Part shown: piece by piece, positions 15,641 through 19,486 of the stretch
How positions within the stretch are numbered: the stretch's first letter is position 1
Layout: each line of letters begins with the position of its first letter
Assembly: GCA_900757295.1 (NCBI GenBank)
Contig: CAAENH010000025.1
Coordinates: 1 to 19,486 of the forward strand
Length of the DNA stretch: 19,486 nt
Reading direction: 5' to 3'
From: Bacilli bacterium
GTDB lineage: Bacteria; Bacillota_I; Bacilli_A; RF39; UBA660
The notes under the pieces: generated by a model
Told to the model about the DNA's origin: nothing
The model's database searches: none
What the model saw: the letters and a program-made list of their open reading frames with translations, nothing else
Translations under genes and position numbers: made by a program

Positions 15641-16348
15641 ATGAAAAAGAAGTTTGCAAGTATTGTCATATTGTTGTTTATAATACTTCAAGTTGTTGGA
15701 ATATATTTTCAAGATGAAATTAAAAATTTTATAAATAGATATGTAACAGTTGAGTCATATGCTCTAAGCGATATTCCAGAGTATAATAATGAACCATATG
15801 TAGTTATTAACAATAATGAACCAGAATTTAGTGATGAAGATAAAACTACTAAAAGCTTTGAAAAATATGATAATTTGGATTATTTAGGTAGAGCAACAAA
15901 AGCTTTTGCTAATATTTCAACTGATCTTATGCCAACTGAAAAACGTGGTAATATTGGAATGGTAAAGCCTAGTGGATGGCACACAGTAAAATATGATATA
16001 GTTGATGGAAAATATTTATATAATAGATGTCATTTAATTGGTTATCAACTTACTGGTGAGAATGCAAATGAAAATAATTTAATAACTTGTACAAGAAATA
16101 CTAATACATCTACTATGTTAGATATGGAAAATAAAGTTACTGAGTATATAAAGAAGACTAATAATCATGTTCTTTATAGAGTAAGAGCAATATATGACGG
16201 TGATAATTTATTAGCATCAGGAATTCAAATGGAAGCATTATCTATTGAGGATAATGGTAAAGGTATTAAATTTAATATTTATATTTATAATGTTCAGCCA
16301 GGCATTAAAATTGATTATAAAACTGGTGATAGTGAATTAGAAGGGTAG
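15641..16348 (+). CDS. Membrane-anchored DNA/RNA non-specific endonuclease (EndA/NucA-type)
   Basis: 235 residues. The first ~22 form an uncleaved signal anchor (MKKKFASIVILLFIILQVVGIYF), placing the enzyme outside the membrane. The catalytic beta-beta-alpha-metal region carries YNRCHLIGYQL (catalytic H131), where streptococcal EndA has DRGHLLGY. NENNLITCTRNTN (metal-binding Asn about 146, R152) and MLDMEN (E163) follow. In Gram-positive bacteria this family degrades DNA at the cell surface for nutrient use or DNA uptake; no other competence gene is seen here. The Cys in NRCH is frequent in the Firmicutes branch. First gene of a tight plus-strand cluster: 6 bases to the next gene. Confidence 0.88.
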   Translation: MKKKFASIVILLFIILQVVGIYFQDEIKNFINRYVTVESYALSDIPEYNNEPYVVINNNEPEFSDEDKTTKSFEKYDNLDYLGRATKAFANISTDLMPTEKRGNIGMVKPSGWHTVKYDIVDGKYLYNRCHLIGYQLTGENANENNLITCTRNTNTSTMLDMENKVTEYIKKTNNHVLYRVRAIYDGDNLLASGIQMEALSIEDNGKGIKFNIYIYNVQPGIKIDYKTGDSELEG

Positions 16349-16354
16349 ATATAT

Positions 16355-16762
16355 ATGAAAGATTATTTAGAAAATTATATAAAAGAAACAGAGAAAGAAT
16401 TAGAAAAAAATTTAAGTAAAGATGAATTAATAGAGTTAAAGAATGATCATTTAAATAAAATTAAATTTTTTCAACATGAAAGACTTATTCATTTATTAGT
16501 AACTTTATTTTATTGTTTATTCTTTTTAATATTTATTGTCCTTGGAACAATTTATATTGGATTTTATGTAGTTAGTTTAATTTTATTAATATTTATATTA
16601 GCTTATATCGTTTATTATTTTTATTTAGAAAATAATATAAAATATTTATATGTTTTGTACGATATTATTAATGAAAAGATAAAAGATGAAAATCCTAATA
16701 ATATTGTGGAGGCATTTATTACTAAAATATTTGATAAATTAAGTGATAAATTTTTAAATTAG
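16355..16762 (+). CDS. Small two-helix membrane protein of unknown function
   Basis: 135 residues: a charged N-terminal coiled-coil-like segment (about 1-42), two membrane helices (about 44-65 and 67-90), and a charged C-terminal tail of about 45 residues. Both ends are probably cytosolic. No family is recognised. It starts 6 bases after the nuclease stop with GAAGGG in front, and ends 1 base before the ASCH gene, so it belongs to that operon. Confidence 0.65.
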   Translation: MKDYLENYIKETEKELEKNLSKDELIELKNDHLNKIKFFQHERLIHLLVTLFYCLFFLIFIVLGTIYIGFYVVSLILLIFILAYIVYYFYLENNIKYLYVLYDIINEKIKDENPNNIVEAFITKIFDKLSDKFLN

Positions 16763-16763
16763 A

Positions 16764-17168
16764 ATGGTAAAGGTATTAACAGTTAAACAACCATGGGCAT
16801 CTTTAATATCTTATAATTATAAACATTATGAGTTTAGAAGTTGGAAAACTAATTATCGTGGATATGTATATATACATGCAGGACTTACTTTAGAAAAAGG
16901 CTATCAAAATTTAATAAATAAATTAGATTTAAATATTATAAAAGGATCTATAATTGCAAAAGCTAAAATAGTTGATTGTATTTTAGTTGATAAAACGATG
17001 AATGAAAAATTATATAAGGAAAACAAACTTGTTTATGGCCATGATCATGTTGGATTATACGCCTGGGTGTTAGATGACATTACTCTTTTAAAAGATCCTA
17101 TAGAGGTAAAAGGCAAGTTAGGTTTATGGAATTATGATATAATGTGTGAGGTGAAACAAGATGAATGA
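16764..17168 (+). CDS. ASCH-domain protein
   Basis: 134 residues covering one ASCH domain, a PUA-like fold thought to bind RNA; some members hydrolyse N4-acetylcytidine. Visible landmarks are KQPWASLI (8-15), the YEFRSW core (22-27), RGYVYIHAG (32-40), and GLYAW (97-101), with GLWNY near the end. Its ribosome binding site is poor and its ATG lies one base after the preceding stop, suggesting translational coupling. It overlaps the AAA+ gene by 8 bases, so the two are probably made together. The substrate is unknown. Confidence 0.82.
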   Translation: MVKVLTVKQPWASLISYNYKHYEFRSWKTNYRGYVYIHAGLTLEKGYQNLINKLDLNIIKGSIIAKAKIVDCILVDKTMNEKLYKENKLVYGHDHVGLYAWVLDDITLLKDPIEVKGKLGLWNYDIMCEVKQDE

Positions 17169-18123
17169 GAATATAGAAACTTTAGATTATGAAGGAGATA
17201 ATTTTAATCATAAATTTAGTATGATCGAAAAATATGGTGAGGATTTAACAGCTAGGACTTATATTACTGATCCAGCTATTGCTCGTGATGAAGAAATAAA
17301 ACAAACGATTTTAACTTTATTAACACCAGAAAAAAGTGCTTTATTAGTTGGTAAGCCTGGTATAGGTAAAACAGCAATAGTAGAAGGATTAGCATATCGT
17401 ATTCAACATGAGTTAGTTCCAAACGCTTTAAAAAATTGGAAGTTAATAAAAATTAATATCACTAGTTTACTTGGAGAAAGTGTGAGTAATGGTTCTAATG
17501 AAAATAGATTAGAGCTTTTAGTAGAAGAACTAAAGCATCGAAAAAATACGATATTGTTTATTGATGAAACACATCTTTTGACTAATAAGAGTAAAGATAA
17601 TAATTTAGACTTTGCCAACATGTTAAAACCAGGATTAGATCGTGGTGAAATAAAAATGATAGGTGCTACTACTACTGAAGAATATGAACAATATATTATT
17701 AGAGATAGAGCATTTTTAAGAAGATTTCAAAAAATTGATGTTGCAGAAGCTGACAAAGATACATGTGTTAAAATCTTAATGGGAACTTATCCTAAAATTG
17801 AAAAACAGATAGGTGCTCATATGGAGTACTCAGATTTTATTAAAGAAAAAATAATGAGATTTATTGTAGAAATGACTGATGAATATAAACGTGTTTATGA
17901 AGTTGCAAGTAGATATCCAGATATTTGTTTAACTATTTTAGCAAATGCTTATTCATATGCCGTATTTGATAATGAGAAAGTTATGACTTTAAAGCATGTT
18001 TATAAAGCTATATGTAATGCTAAGAATATATATGAAGATGCTAAAAGAAAAGAAATTGAAAGATTTAAAGTTGAATTTGCTGATTTAATAGAGCAAGAAC
18101 ATATTGATTTAACTCAAAGTTAA
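17161..18123 (+). CDS. Stand-alone Clp/Hsp100-type AAA+ ATPase module
   Basis: 320 residues resembling only the first ATPase module (D1) of ClpB/ClpC: Walker A GKPGIGKT (64-71), Walker B ILFIDETH (131-138, E136), sensor 1 IGATTTEEY (168-175), and the arginine-finger region RAFLRRF (183-189). The alpha-helical lid follows ([17 protein letters not shown]...). There is no N-terminal Clp domain, no middle coiled coil, no second module and no ClpP-binding loop, so it is not a full disaggregase. It could be a hexameric motor with a separate adaptor. GAGGTG lies 7 bases before the ATG; the start lies inside the ASCH gene. Its last codons form the terminator hairpin at 18106-18133. Confidence 0.82.
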   Translation: MNENIETLDYEGDNFNHKFSMIEKYGEDLTARTYITDPAIARDEEIKQTILTLLTPEKSALLVGKPGIGKTAIVEGLAYRIQHELVPNALKNWKLIKINITSLLGESVSNGSNENRLELLVEELKHRKNTILFIDETHLLTNKSKDNNLDFANMLKPGLDRGEIKMIGATTTEEYEQYIIRDRAFLRRFQKIDVAEADKDTCVKILMGTYPKIEKQIGAHMEYSDFIKEKIMRFIVEMTDEYKRVYEVASRYPDICLTILANAYSYAVFDNEKVMTLKHVYKAICNAKNIYEDAKRKEIERFKVEFADLIEQEHIDLTQS

Positions 18124-18133
18124 ATCTTTTTTT
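18106..18133 (+). terminator. Terminator containing the AAA+ stop codon
   Basis: GATTTAACT (18106-18114) and AGTTAAATC (18118-18126) form a perfect 9-bp stem with a CAA loop, followed by TTTTTTT (18127-18133). The TAA stop (18121-18123) is within the right arm. Confidence 0.75.
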
Positions 18134-18184
18134 ATATAAGAATATTAAAAGTATATAAACATATTATTTACTAGAGGTGGGGTT

Positions 18185-19324
18185 ATGAAAAAAAATTTAG
18201 TTGTATTAATTTTAATATCTTTCTTTTTTATACCTTGTGTTAGTGCAGAAGATTTAGTTCCAAATGCTAAAAGCACTATTTTAATAGAGGAATCAACTGG
18301 TAAAATATTATATGAAAAAAATTCTGATGAAAAAAGAGCACCTGCTAGTATGACTAAAGTAATGAGTATGCTTTTAATAATGGAGGCTTTAGATAATAAA
18401 CAAATTTCTTTAAATGATGAAGTCACAATTAGTCAAAATGCTGCAGATATGGGTGGAAGCCAGTTATTTTTACAGCCTAATCAAACTGCTAAAGTTGAAG
18501 ATTTATTAAAAGGTATTGCTGTTGCTTCAGGTAATGATGCTGTTGTAGCAATGGCTGAAAAAATTGCTGGTAGTGAAGAAAAATTTGTTGATATGATGAA
18601 TAAAAAAGCAAAAGAATTAGGTTTAAAGAACACTCAATTTAAAAATCCACATGGTTTGGATGAGGAAGGTCATTATACATCTGCCCATGATATGGCTATA
18701 ATGGCTAAAGAATTAATTAAACATAAAAATATTTTGAATTATACTAGTATTTATGAAGAGTATTTAACTAAAAGTGATGGAACAAAATTATGGATGGTAA
18801 ATACAAATAAACTTGTTAAATTTTATAAAGGAGTAGATGGCTTAAAAACTGGTTTTACTCAAACTGCAGGATATTGTTTGACTGCTACAGCAATGAAAAA
18901 CAATACTAGACTAATAAGTGTAGTCATGGGTGAAGATACATCAGCTAATCGAAGTACTGATACAGTTAATTTATTAAATTATGGATTTAATAGCTATAAA
19001 GTAAATACAATAATTAAGAAAGAAAAAAATATTGCTAAAGTAAAAGTAAATAAAGGGAAAGAAGATAAAGTTTACATTAGAACAAAAGAAAATGTAAATG
19101 AATTATTAAATGTGAATGAAAAAGCTAAAAAGTATATTTTAGTTCCAGAAGTTAAAAATATAACTGCTCCTGTTAAAGTGGGAGAAAAAGTAGGAATTTT
19201 AAAAATAAAATATCAAAATAAAGTAGTAAAAGAAGTTGATTTAACAGTTTCTAAAAATATTAAAAAGGCTAATTTATGGGATTTATTTAAACGAAATTTA
19301 AAAATGATAGTTAGTGGAAAATAG
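18185..19324 (+). CDS. D-alanyl-D-alanine carboxypeptidase (DacF-type, penicillin-binding protein 5 family)
   Basis: 379 residues. A signal peptide (about 1-21, cleavage after VSA before EDLVP) exports the enzyme. It then trims the terminal D-Ala from peptidoglycan pentapeptides and so limits cross-linking. The three active-site motifs are present: SMTK (S55 nucleophile, K58), SGN (115-117) and KTG (221-223). A beta-rich C-terminal domain follows from about 265, and the end (NLWDLFKRNLKMIVSG) is an amphipathic helix that should hold the enzyme on the outer face of the membrane. A strong GAGGTGG ribosome binding site precedes ATG 18185. A weak TTTATA (18131-18136)-N17-TATAAA (18154-18159) promoter is possible. 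It indicates a cell wall and is a target of beta-lactams. Confidence 0.92.
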   Translation: MKKNLVVLILISFFFIPCVSAEDLVPNAKSTILIEESTGKILYEKNSDEKRAPASMTKVMSMLLIMEALDNKQISLNDEVTISQNAADMGGSQLFLQPNQTAKVEDLLKGIAVASGNDAVVAMAEKIAGSEEKFVDMMNKKAKELGLKNTQFKNPHGLDEEGHYTSAHDMAIMAKELIKHKNILNYTSIYEEYLTKSDGTKLWMVNTNKLVKFYKGVDGLKTGFTQTAGYCLTATAMKNNTRLISVVMGEDTSANRSTDTVNLLNYGFNSYKVNTIIKKEKNIAKVKVNKGKEDKVYIRTKENVNELLNVNEKAKKYILVPEVKNITAPVKVGEKVGILKIKYQNKVVKEVDLTVSKNIKKANLWDLFKRNLKMIVSGK

Positions 19325-19345
19325 ATATCAATTGATATCTATTTT
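19318..19345. terminator. 28-nt perfect palindrome overlapping the carboxypeptidase stop codon
   Basis: The 28 bases are their own reverse complement, so the RNA can fold into a stem of up to 12 bp with a 4-base loop. The TAG stop (19322-19324) is in the left arm and the right end supplies TATTTT. It can act as a terminator, though the T-run is short. No gene converges on it. Confidence 0.55.
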
Positions 19346-19408
19346 ACGTTATAAAATATAAAGAAAATGTAAATATTTTGAAAAAATAAAACTTACAATT
19401 TAACTTAG

Positions 19409-19417
19409 TGATATAAT
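19409..19417 (+). promoter_or_regulatory. Extended -10 promoter of the gene cut by the right edge
   Basis: TGATATAAT (TG at 19409-19410, TATAAT at 19412-19417) is an extended -10 element; no good -35 box is present. GGAGG (19438-19442) and the ATG at 19450 follow. Confidence 0.5.
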
Positions 19418-19449
19418 ATTTATAGTTTTTAAATTGTGGAGGTCTTTTT

Positions 19450-19486
19450 ATGGATAAAGAAAAACCGAAAAAGAAAAATATTAAAT
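19450..19486 (+). CDS. Start of a gene cut by the right edge, product unknown
   Basis: ATG at 19450 with a consensus GGAGG 7 bases upstream and a promoter at 19409-19417. Only twelve codons are visible (MDKEKPKKKNIK), a charged lysine-rich N-terminus. Nothing can be said about its function. Confidence 0.55.
   Translation, partial: MDKEKPKKKNIK

Noticed and set aside
1..19486. Mycoplasma genetic code (UGA read as Trp) in this very AT-rich DNA
   Set aside because: Trp is encoded by TGG throughout, and TGA ends at least the genes at 3156, 6390 and 8305, which reach normal family length where a family is known.

Overview
The window looks like a stretch of chromosome from a very AT-rich, low-GC Gram-positive bacterium (Firmicutes/Bacillota), probably one of the small-genome gut Bacilli. 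This rests on the base composition, strong GGAGG-type ribosome binding sites, TATAAT promoters, A+T-biased codons, and a signal-peptide D-Ala-D-Ala carboxypeptidase that implies a peptidoglycan wall. TGA ends several genes and Trp is written TGG, so the Mycoplasma code (UGA = Trp) does not apply. The exact taxon is inference. No rRNA, tRNA or CRISPR array was seen.

Region 1 (1-7282) is accessory DNA. A gene cut by the left edge is followed by a complete single-chain MmeI-like (type IIL) restriction-modification enzyme. Seven bases after it comes a two-helix membrane protein whose reading frame is broken at an A7 tract. Next is an intergenic stretch with three competing hairpins and its own promoter, then an unrecognised 782-residue membrane protein. 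Convergent to it are a TnpV-family transposon protein and a small partner ORF. A near-perfect 30-nt hairpin holds the stop codons of both converging genes. No integrase or element end is visible, so the extent of the element is unknown.

Region 2 (7283-10190) holds a LysR-type regulator and, in the same direction, a two-gene unit. The unit encodes a radical-SAM-like protein with a shortened cysteine motif and a HAD-fold nucleotidase-like phosphatase, overlapping by one base. A 17-nt dyad before the pair is a plausible LysR site.

Region 3 (10190-19486) is housekeeping-like. A P2A Ca2+-ATPase is read leftward, divergent from an ABC-F ATPase plus metallophosphoesterase operon. Then come a membrane-anchored DNA/RNA nuclease, a small two-helix membrane protein, an ASCH-domain protein and a stand-alone Clp-type AAA+ ATPase, tightly packed in one apparent operon. 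A DacF-type carboxypeptidase and the first codons of another gene close the window.

Gene ends are compact: in four places the terminator-like hairpin contains the stop codon. The most notable points are the possible defence cluster at 373-6390, the alternative hairpins at 3901-3943, the A7 frameshift at 3674-3680, and the radical-SAM variant with its nucleotidase partner.
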